DNA of 64,000 nt from Aestuariibacter sp. (GTDB taxonomy: Bacteria; Pseudomonadota; Gammaproteobacteria; Enterobacterales; Alteromonadaceae). The stretch is from positions 1,793,138 through 1,857,137 of the forward strand of contig CP051238.1 in NCBI GenBank assembly GCA_017794925.1. Reading direction: 5' to 3'. The position numbers were made by a program, and so were the translations under genes. Below the pieces are notes generated by a model. It searched no databases and was not told the origin of the DNA. It was given only the letters and a program-made list of their open reading frames with translations. Position 1 is the first letter of the stretch. Every line of letters starts with the position of its first letter. Below are positions 23,271 to 32,407 of the stretch, one piece after another.

Positions 23271-25919
23271 ATGAAAAATCCTGCCTACAAGTTTTCAATT
23301 AAATCTTTGTCACTTGCAGTGGCAGCCGGACTGCTTGCTCAGTCGGGCGTTGCGCTTGCACAAAGTGAAGAAGAAGCCATTGAAGAAGTTGTTGCTACAG
23401 GAACGCGTCTGAAAGGTACAGCGACCGCTGTAATCGAAGAGCGTAAAAACCAGGCATTCGTAGCCGATATTATGGGTGCGGAGCAGATTTCAAGAACCGG
23501 TGACGGCGACGCAGCATCTGCACTTCGTCGTGTAACGGGTCTGACACTGGTTGACGGTAAATTTATTTACGTTCGTGGTTTAGGTGAGCGTTATTCATCA
23601 ACGCAGTTAAACGGTGCATCCGTACCAAGTCCTGACCCAACGCGTAACGTTATTCCACTGGATTTATTTCCATCAGGTATTATTGAAAGCCTGTCAGTGC
23701 AAAAGGCGTTCTCGCCTTCCATGCCTGCCTCTTTTGGTGGTGGTAACGTGAACGTCCGTCTTAAGTCTATTCCGTCTCAATACATTTTTAATGTAAGCGG
23801 TAGTTTAGGCACCAACACCAACAACTTTGATGACGCCTATTTCTATAATGGCGGCGGCGACGATTGGATGGGTAAAGATGATGGTACCCGTGCAGCCCCT
23901 GCAGCCATTATGCAGCAATGGAACGAATACAAGTTTCTTGATGACCTGACTCAGGCAGAGTCAGTTGCCATGTTCAAAGGCCTGAACCGAGATTACGATC
24001 CTTCATTGGAAAAAGTAGACCCGGATACCGGTTTTAATATGACACTGGGTAATAGCCACGACATTGACGACAAATGGCGCTGGGGTTATCTGGTTACTAC
24101 GGGTTACAACAACCAGTGGAATGTGTCAGAAGAATACATTGGTGAACAGCCGCTGCGTGACGGCGAAGATTCTATCCGTATGGTACGTTTCTTTGACGAA
24201 GTGGATACCACTGAACACTCGGTTAAATGGTCTACCCTGATGAGTGTGGGTATTGACTACAATCGTCAGCATCAGATTGATTACAGCCTGATCGTGCTGA
24301 ACGATACGCGTGATCAGTTCCGCGAAAAAATCGGTAACTCAGCTAACATCCAGTTAGTAGATGATCAGCGTATTCGTGAATACGAAGTGCTGTACGAAGA
24401 ACGCCGCATGTATACCAACCAGTTCAAAGGGATGCATACATTCCCAAGTCTCGGTTTTATGGGCGTAGACTGGAAATACTCGCTTGGCCGTTCATCGCGT
24501 AACGCGCCAGGTAACATGGAAGCCCGTTTCATCCTGACCGACGAAAACGAAGATGGTGTATACGACAAGGTAAACGAAAGCGTGTTAACCAACGCGCAAA
24601 CAGCTGCGCGTTATTCATTCCAGGCTTTGCATGATCGCGTAGAGAACTACGGATTTAATGTTAACTACCCGGTTACCATGGGTCGTTGGGAAATGGAATT
24701 TAAAGGCGGTTACGATTTCGTTGAAAAAATGCGTATTGCGGAAAACCGTCGTCTTGACGTAAGTACCCGTGCATTTGCCGATACGTCTATTCTTGAAGGT
24801 AATGTGTATTCTGACATCCTGACCGATGATGTATTGGATTCTGTGAGCTACACCAGCATTAACTTGTTACGTGATACGACGATTGCCGGTGACGATTATA
24901 TCGCAGCGCAAATGATCGACGCGTATTACTTCGAAGCAGATTTGTTCTTTGATAACAAATGGCGTTTAAGTGGTGGCGTTCGTTATGAAGACTTCCGTCA
25001 GGCAGTCGTGCCGTTTAATCCGCGTACGAACCAAATCGATTTGTCTGATGATGCAGATCGTGATCAGTTAGCCTTCTTGGAAGACGATTTCTATCCGTCG
25101 ATTGCGTTGACGTACTTTATGGAAGAAGACATGCAGTTGCGCGTAAGCTTCGGTCAAACAGTCGTTCGTCCTGATTTGCGTGAAGTATCATCTGCGACCT
25201 ATATCGATCCATTAACTGAATTCCCTATTGGTGGTACACCAGGGATTCGAACGACGAAGATTGCTAACTACGATATTCGTTGGGAATGGTATCGCGAAGC
25301 GGGTAATAACTTGTCTGTCGGTTTATTCTACAAAGACATGACAGATCCGATCGAATCAGTGCAGTCACCGGCGCAGGATGGTCCGCCGCTGGTTCGTATA
25401 GCTAATGCTGAGTCTGGTGAGCTTTACGGCGTGGAAGTTGAATTCCTGCAGGGCCTGGAAGTGATTGGTGATGGTATTTGGGACAACTTGTTCGTGTCAG
25501 GTAACGTCACGCTGAGTGACTCAGAGATTGAACTGGATCGTCAGAACATTGTTGACCAGACAGGGGTTTCTGCGTCTATTACTAACCTGAAGCGTCGTTT
25601 GACGGGTCACTCACAATATGTGGTAAACCTGCAGTTGGGTTATGACTCTGACAACGGTGAACATTCAGGCTCACTGGTATACAACGTGTTTGGTGACCGT
25701 ATTATTATTCCGGGAATTGATTTCTTCGATGATACGTACGAGGCGCCGTTCCACTCGCTGGATATGGTGTACAAGTACTATCCGGACTTTAATACCACTG
25801 TCACATTCAAGGTGCAGAATATTCTGGATGACCAGCAAGAGCTGGAATTTGAGAATACCCTGGCCCGGTCTGAGACTAAGGGAACCAGCTTCAGCCTGTC
25901 GTACAAGTACGATTTCTAA
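23271..25919 (+). CDS. TonB-dependent outer membrane receptor (Pho-linked)
   Basis: An 882-residue receptor from MKNPAYK (23271; GAGG upstream) with a signal peptide (ending near GVALAQ). The EEVVATGTR segment is typical of the region before the plug. The plug domain spans about 45-190 (SALRRVTGLTLVDGKFIYVRG, TRNVIPLDLFPSGIIESL, FGGGNVNVR). A 22-stranded-type barrel follows, ending SFSLSYKYDF with the terminal Phe used for outer-membrane assembly. It imports an unknown ligand using TonB energy. It follows the duplicated lipoprotein, whose Pho box promoter probably serves both, and precedes a full Ton module. I infer a phosphorus-containing substrate. A start at 23223 is less likely. Confidence 0.9.
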   Translation: MKNPAYKFSIKSLSLAVAAGLLAQSGVALAQSEEEAIEEVVATGTRLKGTATAVIEERKNQAFVADIMGAEQISRTGDGDAASALRRVTGLTLVDGKFIYVRGLGERYSSTQLNGASVPSPDPTRNVIPLDLFPSGIIESLSVQKAFSPSMPASFGGGNVNVRLKSIPSQYIFNVSGSLGTNTNNFDDAYFYNGGGDDWMGKDDGTRAAPAAIMQQWNEYKFLDDLTQAESVAMFKGLNRDYDPSLEKVDPDTGFNMTLGNSHDIDDKWRWGYLVTTGYNNQWNVSEEYIGEQPLRDGEDSIRMVRFFDEVDTTEHSVKWSTLMSVGIDYNRQHQIDYSLIVLNDTRDQFREKIGNSANIQLVDDQRIREYEVLYEERRMYTNQFKGMHTFPSLGFMGVDWKYSLGRSSRNAPGNMEARFILTDENEDGVYDKVNESVLTNAQTAARYSFQALHDRVENYGFNVNYPVTMGRWEMEFKGGYDFVEKMRIAENRRLDVSTRAFADTSILEGNVYSDILTDDVLDSVSYTSINLLRDTTIAGDDYIAAQMIDAYYFEADLFFDNKWRLSGGVRYEDFRQAVVPFNPRTNQIDLSDDADRDQLAFLEDDFYPSIALTYFMEEDMQLRVSFGQTVVRPDLREVSSATYIDPLTEFPIGGTPGIRTTKIANYDIRWEWYREAGNNLSVGLFYKDMTDPIESVQSPAQDGPPLVRIANAESGELYGVEVEFLQGLEVIGDGIWDNLFVSGNVTLSDSEIELDRQNIVDQTGVSASITNLKRRLTGHSQYVVNLQLGYDSDNGEHSGSLVYNVFGDRIIIPGIDFFDDTYEAPFHSLDMVYKYYPDFNTTVTFKVQNILDDQQELEFENTLARSETKGTSFSLSYKYDF

Positions 25920-25936
25920 GCTAGTCTAACCCTTTG

Positions 25937-25965
25937 AAAAAGCCGCTTATTTAGCGGCTTTTTTT
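25937..25965 (+). terminator. Intrinsic terminator after receptor gene
   Basis: An 11-bp stem (AAAAAGCCGCT with AGCGGCTTTTT, loop TATTT) ends in a long T-run. It separates the lipoprotein-receptor transcript from the Ton operon, which has its own promoter 35 nt further on. Confidence 0.92.
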
Positions 25966-25999
25966 GTTTTTAAAGGGGGAATGTTTTTTTATGACAGTC

Positions 26000-26033
26000 T
26001 GGTAATAAAACTGTCACATAAAACTCCTATCCT
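26000..26033 (+). promoter_or_regulatory. PhoB-dependent promoter of the Ton operon
   Basis: The Pho box TGGTAATAAAACTGTCAC (26000-26017) matches about 15 of 18 consensus positions, including all of the CTGTCAY half. TATCCT (26028-26033) starts exactly 10 nt after it. This is the same geometry as at 20290-20323. Confidence 0.8.
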
Positions 26034-26091
26034 ACCCGCAGTTTTTAGTGGTCGGTTGTTCCGATTTCTTGTAACAAAAAGGTTTGAATGT

Positions 26092-26847
26092 ATGAAGCTT
26101 TTTAACACGTTGCTGGTAAGCACGGCACTTTTGTCGGCATCAGCATTCGCACAGGAGCAGGATTTAGCACCTGCCATTGATACCGCCAAGGAAATCAATG
26201 AATCTGCGGCGACGTCGCAGAAGAAGATTGACGGTATCACCGATCAAATTGACAGCAAACTGCAGCAGTTCAAAACACTGAACAAAGAGATTGAAGGTTT
26301 AAATATCTACAATCAGCAACTGCAAAAGCAAATTGCTAACCAGGAACAGGAAATGGCTGATCTGAATGCAGCGATTGACGAAGTTTCTGTTATTGAGCGT
26401 CAAATTACCCCGCTGATGATTCGTATGATTGACGGCCTGGAGCAGTTTATCGCGCTGGATGTGCCGTTCCTGCCTCAGGAACGCGCAGACCGCATTGCGA
26501 ATCTGAAGAGCATGATGGATCGCGCCGACGTGGCATCATCTGAGAAATTCCGCCGTGTAATGGAAGCCTACCAGGTTGAGATGGACTACGGTCGAACCAT
26601 GGAAGCTTACACCGGTATTCATAACATTGCCGGTCAGGAGCGTGACGTTGAGTTTTTACGCCTGGGTCGTACTGCGCTGATTTATCAGACTCGCGACGCG
26701 AGCACGCAGGGTGTGTGGAATAAGCAAACCCGTCAATGGGAAGAGTTAGACAGCTCTTACCGCACGCAAATCACTAAAGCATTACGCATGGCCAAGAAGC
26801 AACTTGCGCCAGACCTGCTAATGCTGCCAGTTGCCATTACAGACTAA
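26092..26847 (+). CDS. DUF3450 periplasmic coiled-coil protein of Ton system
   Basis: A 251-residue secreted protein (signal ending SASAFA) matching the DUF3450 family, which in many marine gammaproteobacteria is the first gene of a TtpC-ExbB-ExbD-TonB operon. A long coiled coil (about 30-105: KIDGITDQIDSKLQQFKTLN, IANQEQEMADLNAAIDE) precedes the conserved C-terminal part with LDVPFLPQERADRI, MEAYQVEMDYGRTMEAY and LGRTALIYQTRD. The start MKLFNTLL (26092) fits a signal peptide; the frame to 25981 would run into the Pho promoter. Its role in energising is not biochemically defined. It is the first gene after a PhoB box. Confidence 0.9.
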   Translation: MKLFNTLLVSTALLSASAFAQEQDLAPAIDTAKEINESAATSQKKIDGITDQIDSKLQQFKTLNKEIEGLNIYNQQLQKQIANQEQEMADLNAAIDEVSVIERQITPLMIRMIDGLEQFIALDVPFLPQERADRIANLKSMMDRADVASSEKFRRVMEAYQVEMDYGRTMEAYTGIHNIAGQERDVEFLRLGRTALIYQTRDASTQGVWNKQTRQWEELDSSYRTQITKALRMAKKQLAPDLLMLPVAITD

Positions 26848-26859
26848 GAGGACGAAGTG

Positions 26860-28224
26860 ATGTTGAAATCGTTGAAAACCATCGTATTTGGTCTGGTTGC
26901 AGCAAGCCTGAGCATGTCTGCCATGGCAGAGAACGAGCGTGCACTGGATCTGGATGCACTGCTTAAGCAACTGGAAGAAGGTAAATTTGCTCAGACACAA
27001 CAAAATAAGCAACGCGAACAAGAGTTTGTTGCTAAACGTGCTGAACAAGATCAAATTCTGCGTGATACCAATACATTACGCGACAACACCCTGGCCCTGT
27101 CAGAGCGCCTGGAAACCCAGTTTGAACAGAACGAATTTAAACTGGCAGACCTGAACGAAGCGTTGACGACTCGCCTTGGTTCATTAAAAGAACTGTTCGG
27201 TGTGCTACAGCAAGTGGCGGGTGATACCAAAAACAAATTCTACAACTCGATGATTTCTGCTGAAATCAGCGGTCGTTCAGAATTCCTTGACCAGTTGGCA
27301 CAAGACATGGGTTCCAGCTCTAAACTGGCGTCTATCGAAGAAATCGAGCGCGTATGGTTCGAACTGCAACGCGAAATGACCGAGTCAGGTAAAGTGACTA
27401 AGTTCACTACTGACGTGGTTGAAGCGGGCGGCGCGAAAGTCAGCAAAAACGTTGTGCGTGTTGGTCCTTTTGCACTGGTTGCTGATGGTAAATACCTTGA
27501 GTTTAACGGCGTAACCGGCACGGTATCAGAGTTGATTCGTCAACCTGCTGATCGCTACGGTGAGTCTGCTGCTGAACTGCAAGCCTCTAACGGTGACATC
27601 GTTAAGTTCGGTATCGACCCTACAGGTGGTTCAATTCTGGGTCTGCTAGTACAAGCGCCTAACCTGCAGGAACGTGTAGAACAAGGTGGTGTGGTTGGTT
27701 ACATCATCCTAATCGTGGGTGCATTTGGTCTGCTGCTGTCTATTGAGCGTTTGTTTACACTGACGTTTATCCGCGCCAAGGTGAACAGCCAGCTTAAATC
27801 TGCTGAAGTCAAAACTAACAACCCGCTGGGCCGCGTACTGAAAGTCCGTGACGAGCACCCGAATGCCGATACTGAGGCGTTAGAGCTGCACTTAACTGAA
27901 GCCATTCTGGCCGAAGTACCTAAGCTGGGTCGCAACCTGACAATCATTAAGATCATCTCTGTGGTAGCTCCGCTGATGGGGCTGTTAGGTACCGTTACCG
28001 GTATGATTAACACCTTCCAGGCGATTACCCTGTTTGGTACCGGTGACCCTAAACTGATGGCGGGTGGTATCTCTACGGCATTGGTTACTACGGTTCTTGG
28101 TCTGGTAGTCGCAATCCCAACTACCTTACTGTACGCGATGCTGAATACGCGTAGTAAGAACATCGTTTACATTCTGCAGGAACAAGCTGCTGGTGTGATT
28201 GCTGAGCGCGCTGAGCGAGGCTAA
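26860..28224 (+). CDS. MotA/TolQ/ExbB-family protein with long periplasmic domain (TtpC-like)
   Basis: A 454-residue protein starting with a signal peptide (MLKSLKTIVFG...SAMA), then about 240 residues of periplasmic coiled coil. The C-terminal half is an ExbB/TolQ proton-channel domain with three membrane segments (VVGYIILIVGAFGLLLSIERL, ISVVAPLMGLLGTVTGMINTF, STALVTTVLGLVVAIPTTLLY). This is the layout of Vibrio TtpC, an extra component required by TonB2-type systems. It lies 12 nt after DUF3450 and 5 nt before exbB. Starts at GTG 26857 and ATG 26860 are nearly equivalent. Confidence 0.92.
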   Translation: MLKSLKTIVFGLVAASLSMSAMAENERALDLDALLKQLEEGKFAQTQQNKQREQEFVAKRAEQDQILRDTNTLRDNTLALSERLETQFEQNEFKLADLNEALTTRLGSLKELFGVLQQVAGDTKNKFYNSMISAEISGRSEFLDQLAQDMGSSSKLASIEEIERVWFELQREMTESGKVTKFTTDVVEAGGAKVSKNVVRVGPFALVADGKYLEFNGVTGTVSELIRQPADRYGESAAELQASNGDIVKFGIDPTGGSILGLLVQAPNLQERVEQGGVVGYIILIVGAFGLLLSIERLFTLTFIRAKVNSQLKSAEVKTNNPLGRVLKVRDEHPNADTEALELHLTEAILAEVPKLGRNLTIIKIISVVAPLMGLLGTVTGMINTFQAITLFGTGDPKLMAGGISTALVTTVLGLVVAIPTTLLYAMLNTRSKNIVYILQEQAAGVIAERAERG

Positions 28225-28229
28225 TCATT

Positions 28230-28748
28230 ATGATTGAGTTTCTTGAAGCAATTCGTGATTTTACAGAAACCGGAGGTCAGGTACTCCTGGTCATCGGTTT
28301 ACTGATATTCGTGATGTGGCTCTTGATCCTCGAACGCGCATTGTACCTGTTAATCTGGCACAAAAACTTCAGCAAGGAAGCGGTAAAGGTTTGGAAAGCA
28401 CGTGAAGATCGCTCTTCATGGCACGCTGAACAAATCCGCTCCAAGATGATTTCGACGCTGACCATTCAGTTAAATGGCAGCATCCCCATCATTCAGGCGT
28501 TGGTGGCACTGTGTCCACTGTTAGGTCTGATGGGAACCGTAACCGGAATGATCGAAGTATTTGATGTTATGGCCATCTCAGGCTCAGGTAATGCCCGTTC
28601 AATGGCTTCTGGTGTATCTAAAGCCACTATCCCCACAATGGCGGGCATGGTTGGCGCACTTTCAGGCGTATTCGCCGCTACCTGGTTAACTCGTATGGTG
28701 AAATCAGAACGCACGCATCTTGAGGATGCATTGATTATTCAACGTTAA
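28230..28748 (+). CDS. exbB: ExbB proton channel component
   Basis: A compact 172-residue ExbB with three membrane segments. Its channel core ALVALCPLLGLMGTVTGMIEVF is followed by SKATIPTMAGMVGALSGVF. ExbB pentamers with ExbD use the proton gradient to drive TonB. It begins five nucleotides after the TtpC-like gene and is clearly co-transcribed. The short N-terminus with no periplasmic extension is typical of ExbB2 in three-component systems. Confidence 0.93.
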   Translation: MIEFLEAIRDFTETGGQVLLVIGLLIFVMWLLILERALYLLIWHKNFSKEAVKVWKAREDRSSWHAEQIRSKMISTLTIQLNGSIPIIQALVALCPLLGLMGTVTGMIEVFDVMAISGSGNARSMASGVSKATIPTMAGMVGALSGVFAATWLTRMVKSERTHLEDALIIQR

Positions 28749-28780
28749 TGCTAGCTAAGCGTTAAGGTAAGGTATTTATT

Positions 28781-29188
28781 ATGAAGCAGCACTTTCAAAA
28801 CTTAGTCGATGAAGAAGAAGCAGCCATCGACATGACGCCCATGCTGGACGTTGTATTCATCATGTTGATCTTCTTTATCGTAACGGCGTCTTTCGTGAAG
28901 GAAGCAGGTATTGACGTAAACCGTCCTGAAGCTGCCACCGCAGTAAAGCAAGACCGGGCCAACATCCTGATTGCTATTTCAGATAAAGGCGAAATCTGGA
29001 TCAACAAACGCCGTATCGACGTCCGTGCTGTACAGGCCAATATTGAGCGTCTGCACGCTGAGAACCCACAAGGTACTGTGGTAATTCAGGCTGATAAGAA
29101 AGCCACGACCGATACCCTTATTAAGGTTATGGATGCTTCACGTGCCGCAGGCGTGTACGAAGTGTCTATTGCAGCGCAAGAGCCATAA
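28781..29188 (+). CDS. exbD: ExbD biopolymer transport protein
   Basis: A 135-residue ExbD with a cytoplasmic N-terminus, one membrane helix containing the proton-carrying Asp (IDMTPMLDVVFIMLIFFIV, about residues 17-35), and a periplasmic domain of about 95 residues. It partners ExbB to transmit proton-motive force to TonB. AAGGTAAGG lies before the ATG. It is positioned 32 nt after exbB and 12 nt before tonB in the same operon. Confidence 0.94.
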   Translation: MKQHFQNLVDEEEAAIDMTPMLDVVFIMLIFFIVTASFVKEAGIDVNRPEAATAVKQDRANILIAISDKGEIWINKRRIDVRAVQANIERLHAENPQGTVVIQADKKATTDTLIKVMDASRAAGVYEVSIAAQEP

Positions 29189-29200
29189 GCGAGCATTGCT

Positions 29201-29812
29201 ATGTCACGATTTTTAATCGCATTTGTTGTATCACTGGCGATTACATTGGGATTGTTCTTTTTAATGCAGTCGCTGATCAAAATGGGCGGCAGTGCATTAA
29301 CCGAACCACCAAAAGGCAGCGTGCTGGACTTTGTTCGCGTGAAGCCTGAAGAGCAGGTTCAGAAGAAAGAACGCAAACCCCGTAAGCCGCCAAAGCCGGA
29401 AGAGCAGCCGCCGCAAATGGATACGCCGCAAATGGACTCTCCGAGTCCGGATGCAGACGGCAGCGGTATGTCATTCTCAGCCGATGTCGGCGACAGCATG
29501 TCACTGGAAGGTGGCGGTCTGGCGCTGGAGTCGGGTGACGGTGAATATCTGCCCATTGTTAAGGTGTCACCTGTGTATCCGCGTCGCGCACTACAACGCG
29601 GTATCGAAGGATTCGTGATTGTTGAATTCACGGTTACCAAACAAGGCGCGGTGAAAGACGTTTACGTTATCGAGGCCAATCCTGAAGGGATTTTTGAACA
29701 GGCTGCTATGGACGCTGCCATGAAGTTCAAATACAAGCCTCGGGTTGTGAATGGTGAAGCCACGGAAGTATCCGGTGTGCAAAACCGCATAACATTCCAG
29801 ATAGACGGGTAA
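29201..29812 (+). CDS. tonB: TonB energy transducer (TonB2-type)
   Basis: A 203-residue TonB. It has an N-terminal membrane anchor (about 5-25), a Lys/Pro-rich stretch (KKERKPRKPPKPEEQPPQ, about 55-72), an acidic/Gly/Ser spacer, and a C-terminal domain of about 90 residues with the YP motif SPVYPRRALQRGIEG. It ends VSGVQNRITFQIDG. It contacts the TonB box of receptors and pulls on the plug. Being in the same Pho-boxed operon, it is the probable dedicated partner of the receptor at 23271. Confidence 0.94.
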   Translation: MSRFLIAFVVSLAITLGLFFLMQSLIKMGGSALTEPPKGSVLDFVRVKPEEQVQKKERKPRKPPKPEEQPPQMDTPQMDSPSPDADGSGMSFSADVGDSMSLEGGGLALESGDGEYLPIVKVSPVYPRRALQRGIEGFVIVEFTVTKQGAVKDVYVIEANPEGIFEQAAMDAAMKFKYKPRVVNGEATEVSGVQNRITFQIDG

Positions 29813-29819
29813 TGACAGT

Positions 29820-31136
29820 ATGAAGCAAACACTCTCTCGCACCCTGTTATCCCTGGTTGCAACGGGCTTGTTGGCAACAGGCTCTGTGTCAACGCTGTTG
29901 GTCAGTAATGACGTTGTTGCTCAGGAACAAAAAGCCAGTGAGCGTCCTACCCGACGTACACCGGCGTTGCGTTCAAAAGTTTACGAGCAGTTAGCCCGTG
30001 CACAATCAGAAGCCGACGGAGGCAATCTGGCGGCAGCCATCGAAATTCTGGACGTTGTACAAGAAAAAGAAACCTCCATGAACAGCTACGAGCTGGCCAT
30101 GATGTATAACTTTTACGGGTTTATTTATTACAACGATGAACAGTACGACAAAGCCCTCGAAAATTTCGCGAAGGTGGTTGAGCAGCAGCCTATTCCGGAA
30201 AGCTTCGAGCTAAGCACCCTGTTCAGTCTGGCACAGCTAAACCTGATGCAAGGTAACTATGCCGAAGCCATTACGTACCTCGAACGCTGGGAAAACCTGA
30301 ATACAGGTAAAATTCCGCCAAAGAACCTGGTGATCAAAGCCCAGGCGTATTATCAGAACAAACAGTACGCCGAAGCGGCCGACTTTATTACCGCGGCCAT
30401 TAAAGGCCACGAAGAAGAAGGCATGATCCCGGACGAAGGCTGGCTGATCCTGCAACGCGCTATCTATTACGAGCTGAAGCAGCCCGAGAAAGTGAAAGAC
30501 GTGCTGGTGAAAATGGTCAAGTTGTTCAACGAACCTAAGTACTGGATCCAACTGGCCGGCATGTACGGTGAGCTAGGTGAAGAGAAAAAGCAGCTGGCTA
30601 TTATGGAAGCCGCGTATCAGCAAGGTTATGTAAGCTCAGCCGCGGACATCTTTAACCTTGCACAGCTGTATTACTACCATAAAGCCCCTTATAAAGGCGC
30701 GCGTTTAATGGAACAAGCGTTGAATGATGGCGTGCTCGAAAAGAACCTGCGTAACCTGAAGTTCCTGGGTCAAAGCTGGACACTAGCAAAAGAGCAAACC
30801 AAAGCAGTACCGGTTATGGCTCAGGCTGCAGACCTTTCTGATGACGGTGAGCTGGATGCACAGCTGGCGCAAATCTACCTGAACATGGAAGACTGGGACA
30901 ACGCCATTTCTGCTGCTGACAAAGCGATTGAAAAAGGCGAGTTACGTAATGCGGGCATCCCATACCTGATCAAAGGCATGGCGCTGTATAACAAGAAGCA
31001 ATACGCTCAGGCCTTAAATGAACTGGCGGAAGCCGAGAAGTTTAAGTCCAGTCGCGGTATGGCCCAGCAATGGTCTAAATTTGTTGAATCAGAAAAAGCC
31101 AGTAGCGACCAGATTCAGGCGGAGTTGGGCTCTTAG
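29820..31136 (+). CDS. TPR-repeat periplasmic protein of Ton operon
   Basis: A 438-residue protein with a signal peptide (first 36 residues or so) and a solenoid of TPR repeats (for example YNFYGFIYYNDEQYDKALENF, AQAYYQNKQYAEAADFITAA, AQIYLNMEDWDNAISAADKA). A TPR protein commonly closes operons of the DUF3450/TtpC type, where a role in coupling or outer-membrane contact has been suggested for Vibrio TonB2 systems. It starts seven bases after tonB and is followed by a terminator, so it ends the operon. Confidence 0.88.
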   Translation: MKQTLSRTLLSLVATGLLATGSVSTLLVSNDVVAQEQKASERPTRRTPALRSKVYEQLARAQSEADGGNLAAAIEILDVVQEKETSMNSYELAMMYNFYGFIYYNDEQYDKALENFAKVVEQQPIPESFELSTLFSLAQLNLMQGNYAEAITYLERWENLNTGKIPPKNLVIKAQAYYQNKQYAEAADFITAAIKGHEEEGMIPDEGWLILQRAIYYELKQPEKVKDVLVKMVKLFNEPKYWIQLAGMYGELGEEKKQLAIMEAAYQQGYVSSAADIFNLAQLYYYHKAPYKGARLMEQALNDGVLEKNLRNLKFLGQSWTLAKEQTKAVPVMAQAADLSDDGELDAQLAQIYLNMEDWDNAISAADKAIEKGELRNAGIPYLIKGMALYNKKQYAQALNELAEAEKFKSSRGMAQQWSKFVESEKASSDQIQAELGS

Positions 31137-31172
31137 TCTGTTTGTAACTCACTGTATATTTTATCAAAAAAG

Positions 31173-31199
31173 AAGGCCGGCATGATGTCGGCCTTTTTG
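31173..31199 (+). terminator. Intrinsic terminator of the Ton operon
   Basis: AAGGCCGGC (31173-31181) pairs with GTCGGCCTT (31187-31195; one G-T pair) and is followed by a T-run. It sits about 40 nt after the TPR stop. Confidence 0.88.
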
Positions 31200-31277
31200 T
31201 TTTCTGCTTGAAAGTCAGCACGTTTAGCGTTAATTTTCTACACCTAAGGAAAAAATAATAATACAGGACGACACGAT

Positions 31278-32399
31278 ATGAAGCGATCACTTGCCTCGTT
31301 GGTCATCGCTGCAGCGCTTTACGGTGCTGCACACGCAGAACAAGCCCCGGCTACCTTTTCTCAAGCCTATAAACAGTATCAGCAAGCTTATCAAACCGGC
31401 ACTATGCAGGAAGTGATTACCTATGCCGAAAACGCATTTGAATTGGGTCAGCAACAATTTGGTGAAGCCCATGAAAATACGGCGGCGCTGGCCTATAACC
31501 TGGCTAATGCTTACCGGGACGCGCGCCAGTATGACAAAGCACTGGATGCCTATGATGATGTTATCAGTATGCGTGAGGACCTATACGGTAAATACGATTT
31601 GGCAACGCTTGAAGTTCGCCTGGATCAGTACTACACCTACAGCGACCAGGCGGCAGCAGAAAAGTCCCTGAGCCTGGTAGATAAAAACACCGGGCGTCTG
31701 CGTACGATTATGTATTCCATTGATGACGTGGTAGAAGCCAACCCAAATGATGCAGCGATGGCGTACTACCTGATTGGAACAGCCATGGCGCGTAGTGGGC
31801 ATATGCCTGAATCGGCGCGAAAAGCAAAGAGCATTTTAAGCGACGGGATTGCCAACGCGACGGCTACCTGGGGTGACACCGATATTCGAACGCTGGAACT
31901 ACAATATATTCTGGCGCTGATTTACAAAGGTGACTTTAAGCTGCCGGAAGCCGCGAGTCAGCTTGAAGCCTTGGCTGCAAAGATTTCAAAAAATGCCTAC
32001 GATTCGCATCCATGGGCGTTGCAAGCTCACGCTGTATTGGTAGAACTCTACACCACCATGGATCAGCACGACAAAGCCACCAAGCACTGTCAGATAATTG
32101 GTCAGGTCAGACCGTGGCAAGATAATGTTGAGCCCGAGCCAATTTTCCGCAAACGTGCAAATTATCCTCGCAGTCTTGGCCAGGCAAATATTCCGGGGGA
32201 GGTGGTATTAAAATACGATATCGATCCGGAAGGTTATGCGACGAATCTGGATGTGGTCTCTGTCGAAGGCGGTGACGCCTTTGCCAAATCAGCGCTAATA
32301 GCCCTGACGTACTGGCGTTTTGCGCCCAAATACGTAGATGGGCAGCCCGTTACCGCAAAAAATAACTACACAAAATTCACCTTTGGCATTTATAACTAG
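31278..32399 (+). CDS. Secreted TPR protein with C-terminal TonB-like domain (copy 1)
   Basis: A 373-residue protein with a cleavable signal peptide (cleavage after AHA, about residue 20). TPR-like helices follow (FSQAYKQYQQAYQTGTMQEV, LAYNLANAYRDARQYDKALD). Residues 285-373 resemble a TonB C-terminal domain: YPRSLGQANIPGEVVLKYDI, then ALTYWRFAPKYVDGQPV. Unlike TonB it has no membrane anchor or Pro-rich spanner. It is a tandem paralogue of the next gene, two nucleotides downstream. Adjacent to the Pho-linked Ton module, it may modulate receptor-TonB contact; this is inference. Confidence 0.82.
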   Translation: MKRSLASLVIAAALYGAAHAEQAPATFSQAYKQYQQAYQTGTMQEVITYAENAFELGQQQFGEAHENTAALAYNLANAYRDARQYDKALDAYDDVISMREDLYGKYDLATLEVRLDQYYTYSDQAAAEKSLSLVDKNTGRLRTIMYSIDDVVEANPNDAAMAYYLIGTAMARSGHMPESARKAKSILSDGIANATATWGDTDIRTLELQYILALIYKGDFKLPEAASQLEALAAKISKNAYDSHPWALQAHAVLVELYTTMDQHDKATKHCQIIGQVRPWQDNVEPEPIFRKRANYPRSLGQANIPGEVVLKYDIDPEGYATNLDVVSVEGGDAFAKSALIALTYWRFAPKYVDGQPVTAKNNYTKFTFGIYN

Positions 32400-32407
32400 G
32401 AATGATG

